Source of the DNA: an uncultured Parasphingopyxis sp.
GTDB taxonomy: Bacteria; Pseudomonadota; Alphaproteobacteria; Sphingomonadales; Sphingomonadaceae
NCBI GenBank assembly: GCA_905479515.1
Contig: CAJQMX010000122.1
Span: forward strand, 1-36,697
Length of the DNA: 36,697 nt
Direction of reading: 5' to 3'
How positions within the stretch are numbered: position 1 is the first letter of the stretch; each line of letters opens with the position of its first letter. This document shows, piece after piece, positions 1 to 7,771 of this stretch. The notes below the pieces were generated by a model. It had not been told where the DNA came from, made no database searches, and saw nothing but the letters and a program-made list of their open reading frames with translations. The translations under genes were made by a program, and so were the position numbers.

Positions 1-185
1 ATCGATTTACGCCCCTTCGGGGTATAAAATACCCGGTGCTGTTCCCGCAGGCCGCTCAGGCGTTCTTGCGGATTTTTACAATAGCCCTCATCTTTGTCGA
101 AATCGAAGAATTTGATGAGCTCTGGGTCGATCCCGTCCGGCACGGAATACTCATTGTGTTTTTCCGGTTTTTTGGTGGAGTTCAT
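1..185 (-). CDS. cytochrome P450, N-terminal fragment (cut by window edge)
   Basis: This is the first 61 codons of a leftward gene that runs off the window. The ATG at 185 follows a purine-rich stretch (AGGAACG) that can serve as ribosome-binding site. The translation contains a PDGIDPELIKFFDF segment and then LREQHRVFYTPKG. The VFYTP turn is typical of the N-terminal region of CYP101/CYP108-like bacterial P450s, and the complete P450 at 7772-8968 has the matching segment DLFYTPLNGGHW. The I-helix and haem-cysteine loop lie outside the window, so activity cannot be judged. A perfect palindrome about 100 bp upstream (287-304) may control it. The family call rests on a short segment; the coding status is fairly safe. 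Confidence 0.72.
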   Translation of the reverse strand, partial: MNSTKKPEKHNEYSVPDGIDPELIKFFDFDKDEGYCKNPQERLSGLREQHRVFYTPKGRKS

Positions 186-286
186 GGATTATCGTTCCTG
201 CCTGCCATTCTACATAATCATCAGCTTCATCTGGCGGTAGATACAACTATGCGCGGATTGATGAGGATTTGGCCGCGCCGCGACTG

Positions 287-304
287 ATTTGACGAGCGTC
301 AAAT
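287..304. promoter_or_regulatory. perfect palindrome, candidate operator upstream of the P450 gene
   Basis: ATTTGACG-AG-CGTCAAAT is an 18-bp perfect palindrome with 8-bp arms. It lies in the 186-bp gap between the end of the thiolase-fold gene (372) and the start of the P450 gene (185). No T-tract follows on either strand, which argues against an intrinsic terminator. The size and symmetry suit a dimeric repressor such as a TetR-family protein (inference). A related site with the same arm spacing is at 3201-3218. Nothing else is evident in 186-371. Confidence 0.5.
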
Positions 305-371
305 TCTTGCCTGAGGAAGTTAGCGCTCAATCTCTGCCAAGACTGTGCAGGGCCGTATTGCGCTCGCCTTT

Positions 372-1559
372 TCACTCTCTCGCCAGCAGAAATGCCCCGG
401 CAAGCGGCCCGCCGGCCGTCGACAGCGCGGCAATTTTCGGATCACCTTTGACTTGCCGCGCCTCGCCGCGTCCCCATAGCTGCACACAAGCCTCATGAAT
501 CTGGCCATAGGCGTGCATCCGACCGGCCGAAAGCGCTCCGCCATTGGTGTTGATCGGCAGTTCCCCTTCCAGCGCGATTCGGCTTCCCCCATCAATGAAA
601 TCGCCAGCCTCGAAACGTTTGCAGAAACCGAAATTCTCAAGCCAATTGATCGAGTGGAAACTGAAACCGTCATAAAGTTCTGCCACATCAACGTCAGCGG
701 GTTTGAGGTCTGTTCGATTCCACATCATCTCCGCCACTTTGGGCTGCGCTTGTGTTGCTAGAGCATCAAGCTGCGCCCAACTGTTGCGATAATGCATATT
801 GCATCCCAGCGCATCGATGTGGAGCACGGGGTTGCGCATGTCCTTTGCTTCATCGCGCCGTGAAAGGATGATTGCCGTGGAGCCATCAATTGGGACATCG
901 CAATCGAACATTCGTAGCGGCGAAGACAGTATCGGCGATTCCATATATTCGTCGAGCGTAAGCGGTGTGCGATAAACGGCAGCCGGGTTAAGCGAAGCGT
1001 TGCGCCGCCCGTTAAGCGCGATCTGGGCCACCTGTTCGGGCTTTATGCCGGAGTCGTGAACGTAGCGTGCGAAATAGAGCGCCTGCTGTGTAGCGGCTAC
1101 AAAGGCATAATAGGGCGCATGCCAGGACATATGATGGTAAGTGCGCTGGCCCGGTTGAAAGCTGGCATTGACCAGGCCCTGCTTACGCGCGGTGGCTTGG
1201 TACATCGTTCGGAAAACAATGGCGTGGCGGCATAGACCGGAGTTGATTGCAGCAATGGCATTGAACATCGCCCCGAACTGGCCGGCTGTCTCACGCGTGC
1301 TCGAATACCAGTTGACCTCTAAGCGGAGCGCATCCTGCAAGGCAGGAATACCGACAGGGGAAAAGCCCGAGCCATCGGTTATCGCGCCTGGCCATGTGGC
1401 GATCCCGTCAATGTCTTCGCGTTTGAGCCCGGCATCGCGGATTGCTTCCATCGCAGCATCAATTGTGAGACCCAGCGCCGATTTGTCGGCACTTCGACTT
1501 ACTTTCGATTGACCGATCCCGGTAATGGCGATGTTCTTTTCAGGATAGTTTCCGCTCAT
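372..1559 (-). CDS. thiolase-fold lipid-transfer protein, Ltp2-like aldolase candidate
   Basis: This 395-residue protein belongs to the SCP-x/lipid-transfer branch of the thiolase superfamily (N-terminal NIAITGIGQSKVSRS, C-terminal GGPLAGAFLLARE). The stretch where thiolases carry their nucleophilic cysteine reads WYSSTRETAG (about residues 85-93) and has no cysteine, so a normal Claisen thiolase reaction is unlikely. Tyrosines in ELYDGFSF (Y296) and MHAYGQIHEA (Y351) lie where Ltp2-type retro-aldolases use tyrosines, although I have not aligned them. Ltp2 enzymes cleave the C-C bond of branched beta-hydroxyacyl-CoA side chains and need a DUF35 partner. The upstream gene is a DUF35 protein whose stop overlaps this ATG by 4 bp, which supports a translationally coupled complex. 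A paralogue lies at the right window edge. The exact substrate is unknown. Confidence 0.85.
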   Translation of the reverse strand: MSGNYPEKNIAITGIGQSKVSRSADKSALGLTIDAAMEAIRDAGLKREDIDGIATWPGAITDGSGFSPVGIPALQDALRLEVNWYSSTRETAGQFGAMFNAIAAINSGLCRHAIVFRTMYQATARKQGLVNASFQPGQRTYHHMSWHAPYYAFVAATQQALYFARYVHDSGIKPEQVAQIALNGRRNASLNPAAVYRTPLTLDEYMESPILSSPLRMFDCDVPIDGSTAIILSRRDEAKDMRNPVLHIDALGCNMHYRNSWAQLDALATQAQPKVAEMMWNRTDLKPADVDVAELYDGFSFHSINWLENFGFCKRFEAGDFIDGGSRIALEGELPINTNGGALSAGRMHAYGQIHEACVQLWGRGEARQVKGDPKIAALSTAGGPLAGAFLLARE

Positions 1560-1987
1560 GCCGCTGTCTCCGAATACGGTGCAAAGAGCGGTATCCAGAG
1601 ATCTTCCGCCTGTTCGAAACGCACTTTTACCTTGTCACCGATCTTCACCGAAAGCGGATCGCAATCGACAATGTTGGTAATGAGATGGACGTTTTCCTGT
1701 TCCTCAATCGCGACCATCGCAACCACATAGGGTACAGGCATGTCAGGAAACCATGCGCGGTGGTTAACCGTCATGGTGATGATCTCGCCGCAGCCAGAAA
1801 CCGGCTGCGGATTGACCGAGAAGCTCTCACACGACGGACAGAATTCCGTCGGGGGATGAATATAATAGCCGCAGTCATCGCAGCGGTTGATCAACAGTTC
1901 GCCATTTGCTCCACCGGTCCAATATGCGGTGTTGTCCTTGTCGAGCGCCGGCAGCGGGCGGGGCGTTCCATTTGGTTTATCGGGCAT
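1556..1987 (-). CDS. DUF35 OB-fold/zinc-ribbon partner of the thiolase-fold protein
   Basis: This 143-residue protein has a rubredoxin-like zinc ribbon with four cysteines, CDDC (C36, C39) and CPSC (C50, C53), followed by an OB-fold segment (GCGEIITMTVNHRAWF onward, about residues 66-135). This is the standard architecture of DUF35 proteins, which bind thiolase-fold partners and are required for ChsH2/Ltp2-type hydratase and aldolase complexes. It overlaps the downstream thiolase-fold gene by 4 bp (ATGA). The ATG at 1987 has AGGAG some 13 bases upstream, a longer than usual spacing. The 275-bp gap upstream (1988-2262) should carry the promoter of this two-gene unit, but I see no convincing -35/-10 pair or hairpin in it. 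Confidence 0.88.
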   Translation of the reverse strand: MPDKPNGTPRPLPALDKDNTAYWTGGANGELLINRCDDCGYYIHPPTEFCPSCESFSVNPQPVSGCGEIITMTVNHRAWFPDMPVPYVVAMVAIEEQENVHLITNIVDCDPLSVKIGDKVKVRFEQAEDLWIPLFAPYSETAA

Positions 1988-2262
1988 CGTTTTTTTACGC
2001 TCCTATAGCCGACGTTCAACTTGCCGTTTGGCTGTCACATTCTCAATGAAGCGATCAGCCACTCAACGCCAATTCGGATTGAGACGGTTTAGGGCGCAAC
2101 AGTCATCAATGCCGGGATCCCGTGATGTCCCATGCGCTTTCTTGAGCCGGCCGCCCCTCGCCAGCCGCGAGTGACGATTGCCGTTTATACAAAAATTGCA
2201 TCTCGCGTTTGCGCGAACTCAGCGGCATTTCCAAGCCCACTGACCACTTCGTTAATCTGCAT

Positions 2263-3117
2263 TTACATGACCATTAGTCGGTGCATTTCGCGGCGATGCC
2301 CATGATAGTCGTTGAGCGCGCGATGCCATACTTGTCGATTATCCCAGATCGCAATCGAGCCTTTTCGCCAGCGAAAGCGGCATTGGTATTCCGGCTGCTG
2401 GCAATGGTCGTAGACAGAGGAAAGGAAAGCACTGGAATGTTTTGCCGTCCAGCCTTCAAACTTTACCGTATATCCCGGATTTACATATAGGATTTCTTCG
2501 CCTGTTTCCGGATGAATTTGGACAACCGGATGGATTGTTTGACTGGCCGCCCCCCGTTCCTGCCCAGTCACACCGCGCTCCTTGCGATATTGTGCGGCAC
2601 GAGCAGCATCTTTGATCAGGTAAGAGCGCGAATGGAGCGCTTTGAGGCTACGCAGCGTATCCTTGACGCCTTCGGGCAACGTCTCAAAAGACCGGCCTGC
2701 ATGGGCGAAGAGTGTATCGCCACCATAGGGCGGAATCTCAATGGCATGAAGCATGGTGAAGCTGATCGGCTTTGCCATATAGGTATGATCGGTGTGCCAC
2801 ATATCACCGATGCTGGTAATGTGATCCGCCTCCTTTACGAGACGACCAATTTGCGGGAATCCTTCGACATGACCAAGCGTCGCCTTACCCTCTACCTCTC
2901 CGAATTGACGCCCCAGGTCGAAATATTGCTCGACGCTCAATGATTGATCACGGAAAAAGATGACGCCCCATTTGTTCAGCGCCGCGCGGATATCCTTATA
3001 GACCGCCTCGGGATGTGATTTCGAAAGGTCAATGTCGAGGATTTCCGCGCCGATACTGCTTGTCATTGGCTCAATGCGATGCGCGCTTGCCGCTTGCTGC
3101 GAAGAAATTGTAGCCAT
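2263..3117 (-). CDS. TauD/TfdA-family Fe(II)/2-oxoglutarate dioxygenase
   Basis: The 284-residue product has the iron-binding triad of TauD-type dioxygenases: H108 and D110 in MWHTDHTY and H265 in QVWHRALNDY. The following arginines (HRREMHR, about 275-280) would bind the 2-oxoglutarate carboxylate. Such enzymes hydroxylate an unactivated carbon or cleave C-S, C-O or C-N bonds while converting 2-oxoglutarate to succinate and CO2. Length and motif spacing match the family, and no catalytic residue is missing. I chose the ATG at 3117, which has GGAGCGG upstream, rather than a TTG at 3174 that would add a 19-residue extension. It stands alone between two 100-250-bp gaps. A palindrome at 3201-3218 lies upstream. 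It may be an oxidative step parallel to the P450s, substrate unknown. Confidence 0.9.
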   Translation of the reverse strand: MATISSQQAASAHRIEPMTSSIGAEILDIDLSKSHPEAVYKDIRAALNKWGVIFFRDQSLSVEQYFDLGRQFGEVEGKATLGHVEGFPQIGRLVKEADHITSIGDMWHTDHTYMAKPISFTMLHAIEIPPYGGDTLFAHAGRSFETLPEGVKDTLRSLKALHSRSYLIKDAARAAQYRKERGVTGQERGAASQTIHPVVQIHPETGEEILYVNPGYTVKFEGWTAKHSSAFLSSVYDHCQQPEYQCRFRWRKGSIAIWDNRQVWHRALNDYHGHRREMHRLMVM

Positions 3118-3200
3118 GCCATTCCGCTCCAGTGATACCGCGTCAACTACGGGAGGATGGCCCTGTAATATCAAGGTCGGTTTCTACACAACTGATGCGA

Positions 3201-3218
3201 ATTTGACATAGGTCGGAT
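3201..3218. promoter_or_regulatory. imperfect palindrome matching the 287-304 operator candidate
   Basis: The site reads ATTTGAC-ATAG-GTCGGAT, with two mismatches from perfect symmetry. It has the same 7-4-7 arm spacing as the perfect palindrome at 287-304. It sits about 84 bp upstream of the dioxygenase start, in the gap between the SnoaL-like gene and the dioxygenase gene. Two similar sites upstream of two oxygenase genes suggest a common regulator (inference). Confidence 0.35.
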
Positions 3219-3239
3219 ACTTTCATGGCTGGCGAACAG

Positions 3240-3668
3240 TCACAGTTCCGTGGAAATGCTGGCGGAAAATATACGCTTCCCGATCATCCACCTCCCTTGG
3301 CTCCACAGCCATTTATCCTGGTAGAAGCCACGGACAAGGCGAGCATTTCTGTTTGGCTCACTGGTTTTAACTAGCGCTGACACTGCGCAAATGCTGACTC
3401 TCTCATTCAGGGCTTCGGCCTCATTGATCACGACATTGGCAACATGATGGCTATAGCGATTGCCGCCGCCTCTCTTCATTTTCGCCCAAGATGTAAAATC
3501 GTCAATCGTCCCGCAAAACCGCTCCCCAAAATCGATCACGGCCTCCGGATGAAATATCTCCCGCAGCCGATCGAATTCGCCGCTGTCATAATAAAAGCAA
3601 TATTGGCTCAGCGCTTCGGTAATATCCTGTCGTACCGTCAGCTCCTTACAAATCTTGCATTCGCCCAT
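3240..3668 (-). CDS. SnoaL-like (NTF2-fold) protein
   Basis: The 142-residue product has the NTF2/SnoaL layout: an N-terminal helix (VRQDITEALSQYCFYYDSGE), the F.PEAVIDF.ER segment after it, and a C-terminal strand region with GFYQDKWLWSQGRWMIGKR. NTF2-fold proteins of this kind act as dehydratases, ketosteroid-isomerase-like enzymes or limonene-epoxide-hydrolase-like enzymes, and the sequence alone does not tell which. The ATG at 3668 has a strong ribosome-binding site (GAGGGGAG, spacing about 5). It lies 54 bp downstream of the APH-like kinase gene on the same strand and is probably co-transcribed with it. Two further SnoaL-like proteins occur at 7296-7754 and 23394-23873. Confidence 0.8.
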   Translation of the reverse strand: MGECKICKELTVRQDITEALSQYCFYYDSGEFDRLREIFHPEAVIDFGERFCGTIDDFTSWAKMKRGGGNRYSHHVANVVINEAEALNERVSICAVSALVKTSEPNRNARLVRGFYQDKWLWSQGRWMIGKRIFSASISTEL

Positions 3669-3722
3669 GATGCTCCCCTCGATCCAGGGCTTCCCCCGGG
3701 ATACCGGGATGGTCCGATCTTA

Positions 3723-4871
3723 TCATTTTTCCAGGCCCGAAAATGCCATTGTTAAACGGTTGGGCAACGGATGATCGAGCATGGACGCTAGCCATTGCAC
3801 ACCAATTCCAGGGTCCGCAATGAAGTCTGCTGCACACGCATCTGCGCCATTATTAACGCAAAACAACCGATAGGCGATGAGTGCCTGACGGTAAGCGGCC
3901 AGAACAAGATACCAATCCATATGCCGCGCAGATCGACCGCTCAACGACTCCCATAAGCTAATTGTCTGCGCGGGCGAGCCAATGCCCGGCAGGCGCGACA
4001 CATTTTGCATTAAAGTGTGCTTGTGATCGGCAATCGCCCACCATGCCAGATCTGCCTCAGCTCCGGCCAAAGATACCATATCCCAGTCGAGAATGGCCAC
4101 GCAGCGATCCTCGCGAATAATAGTATTGGGAAGCCGGGCATCTCCCCAGGAAAAGCCACCCGGCTCATTGACCGGTAATTTGCCCAACAGCCACTCTCGG
4201 GCCGCCGCGAAGATTGGCAGGTCGTCTGCTCCGCACCAACGCGCATAGCGATCCCAATATTCCAGTGCCGCGTTCAGGCCTGAACCACTATCGTCAGCGC
4301 CATTGGCGTCGCCACCATTGTCTGATTGAAGGAACTGGAAATCTGCGACGTCCAAAGCGTGCAGCTTTGCCATTTGGGCAATGCAATCATGCCAGATCAT
4401 CTCTTGCCTAGCAGGAGGCAGATCCTTGAGCCATCCTGCCCTGTGAAAATTTGGCGAATCCGGAGGAACCTGCCCCTCGACCCATTCCATCACCATGAAG
4501 CGCGAACCAAGGATGGTATGATCATCCTCGACCCGGTGTATGCGCGGCACCGGCACTTCCGAACACGCCCGGATCCTGCTGCAGATACGGGCGTGGGTGG
4601 CGATATCGGGCCGGGGATAGAGATATTCGTCGCCCTGCAACCTAAAGACATAACGCGGCCCCGGACTGCCAGCCATGACCGTTGACACCATCAATGTCTC
4701 ATTCGCGACCCCGGCTGAAGAGGGCGACGCAATCGAAATGTCCTCAATCACCCCTATTTCGGGTAGATTCGTTGACAACCACTCCAGCAGGATCGGGCGA
4801 AGGGCAGCCCGGTCGCGTTCGCCAGCCCTCAATGGAGACGCATTCACCAGTTGCGGTTTGAAGGCGGTCAA
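3723..4871 (-). CDS. APH-family phosphotransferase (CoA-catabolism type)
   Basis: The 382-residue product has the aminoglycoside-phosphotransferase/choline-kinase fold. It shows the hinge segment FMVMEWVEG (about 125-133), a catalytic loop FSWGDARLPN in which W replaces the usual first histidine of HGD, and the metal-binding ILDWDM. The WGDAR variant is common in this catabolic subgroup. Such kinases are rarely antibiotic-resistance proteins when they sit among acyl-CoA genes; LvaA-like members phosphorylate 4-hydroxyacyl-CoA. There is no ATG near the N-terminus. A TTG at 4871 with AGAAGGGG upstream is the best start. It lies 72 bp after the DUF7064-like gene and before the SnoaL-like gene. 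Substrate is unknown. A second, more canonical APH protein is at 31698-32759. Confidence 0.82.
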   Translation of the reverse strand: MTAFKPQLVNASPLRAGERDRAALRPILLEWLSTNLPEIGVIEDISIASPSSAGVANETLMVSTVMAGSPGPRYVFRLQGDEYLYPRPDIATHARICSRIRACSEVPVPRIHRVEDDHTILGSRFMVMEWVEGQVPPDSPNFHRAGWLKDLPPARQEMIWHDCIAQMAKLHALDVADFQFLQSDNGGDANGADDSGSGLNAALEYWDRYARWCGADDLPIFAAAREWLLGKLPVNEPGGFSWGDARLPNTIIREDRCVAILDWDMVSLAGAEADLAWWAIADHKHTLMQNVSRLPGIGSPAQTISLWESLSGRSARHMDWYLVLAAYRQALIAYRLFCVNNGADACAADFIADPGIGVQWLASMLDHPLPNRLTMAFSGLEK

Positions 4872-4943
4872 TATTTTCCCCTTCTGGTTTCGTCAGTCAA
4901 AGTCGGCCAATGCTCGGGAACAGTTGAGATATCGCAGGCAGTA

Positions 4944-5987
4944 TTAGGCACCTATCGCACTGGGCAGAGCATTGAGGTGAGCGGAACGCTCAATATAGAC
5001 ATGGCCTTTTTCACCATCCCAGTTCACCGGCCCCCAGTTGAGAACATACATATCGCCAAGCTTGCCATGTCGGTCACGGCCTACTGCATGCTTGCGTTCT
5101 CGCGGAATCCAGATGGAAGTTGTGGTTTCCATGGTCGTCTGCAGTTCGCCTGTGTCCCAGCGGAGATGGATAGGCAGTTTTTCGCCTCTGAGCACCAGAT
5201 CCTCCAGAACAGCGGCATCTACAACCTCAGCAACATGGCGTTCCCCATCGCTGTCGATCACCATTCCGCCCGCTAGATTTATGCTGCCATCCGGTTTCCA
5301 ATAGCGAGAGAATAGGAACTGGCGACCGCTCTCAAACTGACAACCGGCAATGACGTGCCCGCCCCAGGGCTTGCTCGTATTTCCGCCACGTGGCCCGCGC
5401 GAATGGTCACGCCATCCGGTGGCGCTGATGGTCGTGGTCTCACCATCAAGGATGATTTCTCCGCTCGCAACGACCAATTGTTCGTAATGCTCTTTCGCCC
5501 AGCTTTGCGCATCCATGCCAAGCTTGCCGGCCTTGCCCGGCGCCGTACGAGCATCCCATACCGGGCTGACGCAGGTCACATCGAGATTGATCGATAGCCG
5601 GCGACGGAAGCTGACACTGTCGCCCGCGTCCATCGCTTCTTCAGACGTATGGAGCACAAATCCATCGAATTTTATTGTCCAGCGGCGGAAAGGTTCCAGG
5701 CAATCGAACCGCATAACGGAGCCCGCAGCGCGCGTTCGATCTTCGGATTCGTGATAGCACATGGTTGCAAGCACCCCGCCGCCACCGGGCAAGGCAATAT
5801 AGATACGATCTTCCCAGAAAGACCAATCAGTCGGCACAGTACCGAGATGAAGCCACATACCGATATCATTGCCTGAATCATAAAGGGCAAAGAGAAAATT
5901 CTCGCTCCAAAACGGCTCTGTCGGCCGCTCTGCGATCACCGCTTCAGCGATGTCCGGCAAACCCGACGAAAGGTCGCGTGTCACCAT
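4944..5987 (-). CDS. DUF7064/DUF7065-like protein of unknown function
   Basis: The 347-residue product resembles DUF7065-DUF7064 proteins that recur in actinobacterial and sphingomonad steroid/terpenoid catabolic clusters. Visible landmarks are FLFALYDSGNDIGMWLHLG near the N-terminus, PFRRWTIKFDGFVLH in the middle, GWRDHSRGPRGGNTSKPWGG (about 195-215) and a tryptophan-rich C-terminus (YVLNWGPVNWDGEKG). The fold is probably a lipocalin-like beta barrel of the CrtC/AttH type, which would suit binding or modifying a hydrophobic substrate, but no reaction is established. No signal peptide is seen. I chose the ATG at 5987 with AAGGAG 10 bases upstream over a TTG at 6008. It is the first gene of a leftward unit with the APH and SnoaL-like genes and is divergent from the epoxide hydrolase. 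Confidence 0.75.
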   Translation of the reverse strand: MVTRDLSSGLPDIAEAVIAERPTEPFWSENFLFALYDSGNDIGMWLHLGTVPTDWSFWEDRIYIALPGGGGVLATMCYHESEDRTRAAGSVMRFDCLEPFRRWTIKFDGFVLHTSEEAMDAGDSVSFRRRLSINLDVTCVSPVWDARTAPGKAGKLGMDAQSWAKEHYEQLVVASGEIILDGETTTISATGWRDHSRGPRGGNTSKPWGGHVIAGCQFESGRQFLFSRYWKPDGSINLAGGMVIDSDGERHVAEVVDAAVLEDLVLRGEKLPIHLRWDTGELQTTMETTTSIWIPRERKHAVGRDRHGKLGDMYVLNWGPVNWDGEKGHVYIERSAHLNALPSAIGA

Positions 5988-6001
5988 GTCCTTCAAACTC
6001 C

Positions 6002-6033
6002 TTGACAATAACTGACACTTCGACAGTTATGTA
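6002..6033 (+). promoter_or_regulatory. candidate sigma-70 promoter with embedded palindromic operator
   Basis: A consensus -35 hexamer TTGACA (6002-6007) is followed after 17 bases by AGTTAT (6025-6030), a fair -10 match, pointing toward the epoxide hydrolase at 6115. The spacer contains the perfect inverted repeat ATAACTG (6008-6014) and CAGTTAT (6024-6030), so the operator would cover the spacer and -10. The site is in the divergent gap and could also affect the leftward DUF7064-like unit starting at 5987. Confidence 0.5.
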
Positions 6034-6114
6034 ATTTCCAACAGACTGAGCATTACCATAGGGTTCGGTATGAAAAAGTACGTGGCTGGAAGGATTGAAG
6101 AGGATTCATGAAAA

Positions 6115-7296
6115 GTGAATGATATCGAGCCATTCCGCTATCGTATTTCGATCGATCAAAATCAGCTTGAGGATCTGGCAAAACGCCTTGCCCAGACGCG
6201 ATGGCCAGCCGAGCCTGAGGGTTCGGCCTGGGAATATGGCACAAGCCCATCCTACCTCCGTTCGGTCGTGGAGTATTGGCAAGGCGAATTCGATTGGCGG
6301 AAGATCGAACGCCGACTCAACAGCTATGCGCATTACCGCATTCCTGCCGATGGCCAATGCTGCCATGTCGTGGTGGAGAAAGGTTCAGGCACAAGCCCTC
6401 TGCCACTGGTACTTTTTCACGGCTGGCCGGGATCATTCATCGAATATCTGCCGCTGGTCGAACGGTTGGCGCATCCCGAAGCGTTTGGACGCAATGCCGA
6501 CGACGGCGTAACTGTCATCATCGCATCATTACCGGGCGTTGGTTTCTCAGACCCTCCTGCGAGACCAACCGGGCCACGCGATATTGGCCGGATGTGGCAA
6601 GGCTTGCTGGCAGACCAGCTTGGACTGTCGCAATATGCCCTGCATGGTGGAGATTGGGGAGCCGCAGTGGCATCCTGGATGGCAATTGATGCGTCCAAAT
6701 CCGTGCTTGGCATCCATCTGACATCGCCGATATTGCAGATGGATCCGGCTACGCTCACCGAACCATTAAGCGCCGAGGAACAGACCTATCTGGCAGCGCG
6801 GGCAGCGCGGGGACCTGGAGATGAAGGATATCGGGTCATTCAGGGTACCAAGCCGCTGACACTTGCCTATGGGCTAACGGATTCGCCGGCCGGACTGGCT
6901 GCCTGGATAATCGAGAAGTTTCACGGCTGGAGCTCTGCCAAAGGGCTCGACGAACCGCCTCCATTCGCAATCGATGCACTTTTGACAATCATCACCCTCT
7001 ATTGGTTTGCAGGCCCCGGCCCCTCAACATGGATATATCGCTCCCTGATCGACGGAACAGGATTGCGTCCCAGTGACGGCGAACGGGTCAAGGTTCCGAC
7101 TTGGCTGTGTAGATTCGGTGACGATATCTCGCCGCCATCTCCGCCAAGCTGGCAAGAACGAACCTACAATGTCACGCACCGGACGGAAGTCGCCCATGGC
7201 AGTCATTTCCCCGGACTGGATGCGACAGAACCACTCGCTGCCGAACTTATTGAATTCATGGCCTGCATGCAGGAAGAAAAAGGAGAGCTGAATTGA
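6115..7296 (+). CDS. epoxide hydrolase (EHN domain plus alpha/beta hydrolase)
   Basis: The 393-residue product has the N-terminal EHN domain (about residues 5-110, ending before the HGWPGS oxyanion-hole motif) and an alpha/beta-hydrolase core. The nucleophilic aspartate is D180 in HGGDWGAA and the catalytic histidine is in HGSHFPGLD near the C-terminus. The cap carries tyrosines such as the one in STWIYRSL that could activate the epoxide oxygen. This is the microsomal/juvenile-hormone epoxide hydrolase class, which converts epoxides to vicinal diols through an ester intermediate. The start is GTG at 6115 with GAAGAGG upstream; an ATG at 6107 is out of frame and stops after four codons. The SnoaL-like gene follows with a 1-bp overlap. 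The substrate is presumably an epoxide made by one of the local oxygenases (inference). Confidence 0.93.
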   Translation: MNDIEPFRYRISIDQNQLEDLAKRLAQTRWPAEPEGSAWEYGTSPSYLRSVVEYWQGEFDWRKIERRLNSYAHYRIPADGQCCHVVVEKGSGTSPLPLVLFHGWPGSFIEYLPLVERLAHPEAFGRNADDGVTVIIASLPGVGFSDPPARPTGPRDIGRMWQGLLADQLGLSQYALHGGDWGAAVASWMAIDASKSVLGIHLTSPILQMDPATLTEPLSAEEQTYLAARAARGPGDEGYRVIQGTKPLTLAYGLTDSPAGLAAWIIEKFHGWSSAKGLDEPPPFAIDALLTIITLYWFAGPGPSTWIYRSLIDGTGLRPSDGERVKVPTWLCRFGDDISPPSPPSWQERTYNVTHRTEVAHGSHFPGLDATEPLAAELIEFMACMQEEKGELN

Positions 7297-7754
7297 TGGC
7301 TTACAATTTACAGGAATTATCGGATATCGCGGAAATCCGGCAACTCAACGCGCACTATAATCGCATGGGTGACCTGGGTGAAGGCGAAGCATTCGCAGCC
7401 CATTTTACCGAAGACGCCGAGTTCGAAATAGTCGGAAATCGCATCTATCGCGGCCGCGAAGAGATCGCCAGCGCCGCAGCTTCCACGCAAGTAACAGTGC
7501 ATGTGACAACAGAGCCGGAGATAGAGCTGGACGGTGACGTGGCAACCCAGCGCCTTCGCATGTTATCGGTTGTTCGTGCACTGGACGGTTCACGCAACGA
7601 ATTTGTCGCCAGCGGCTGGTACCTTGATACCCTGAAGCGGTCGGCGGATGGATGGCTCTACCACCGCCGGCAAGCGAAGCTCGATCTAGCAATCGACAAA
7701 GTGTTTGAGAAAATGGGCATTGCCGATGCCTTCGCCAAGCTGACCAAGGACTGA
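7296..7754 (+). CDS. SnoaL-like (NTF2-fold) protein
   Basis: The 152-residue product is an NTF2-fold protein of the SnoaL_4 type, with an N-terminal helix containing IAEIRQLNAHYNRMGD, then FAAHFTEDAEFEIVGNRIYRG, and a C-terminal strand with GWLYHRRQAKLDLAIDK. It overlaps the epoxide hydrolase stop by one base (TGATG) and has a strong AAAGGAGAG ribosome-binding site, so the two are translated together. Limonene-1,2-epoxide hydrolases and several dehydratases share this fold, which makes a role next to the epoxide hydrolase plausible. I cannot identify the catalytic residues with confidence. The unit converges on the P450 gene with only 17 bp between the stops and no visible terminator hairpin. 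Confidence 0.82.
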   Translation: MAYNLQELSDIAEIRQLNAHYNRMGDLGEGEAFAAHFTEDAEFEIVGNRIYRGREEIASAAASTQVTVHVTTEPEIELDGDVATQRLRMLSVVRALDGSRNEFVASGWYLDTLKRSADGWLYHRRQAKLDLAIDKVFEKMGIADAFAKLTKD

Positions 7755-7771
7755 CCCCAAACCGACGCGTT

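Noticed and set aside
3723..4871. Aminoglycoside-resistance gene
   Set aside because: The fold is shared, but the catabolic neighbours and WGD variant fit the CoA-pathway kinase group better than a resistance enzyme. The same reasoning applies to 31698-32759.
6107..6121. ATG just upstream of the epoxide hydrolase GTG
   Set aside because: It opens a four-codon frame ending in TGA. It could be a tiny leader, but nothing supports this, and the GTG at 6115 fits the family N-terminus.
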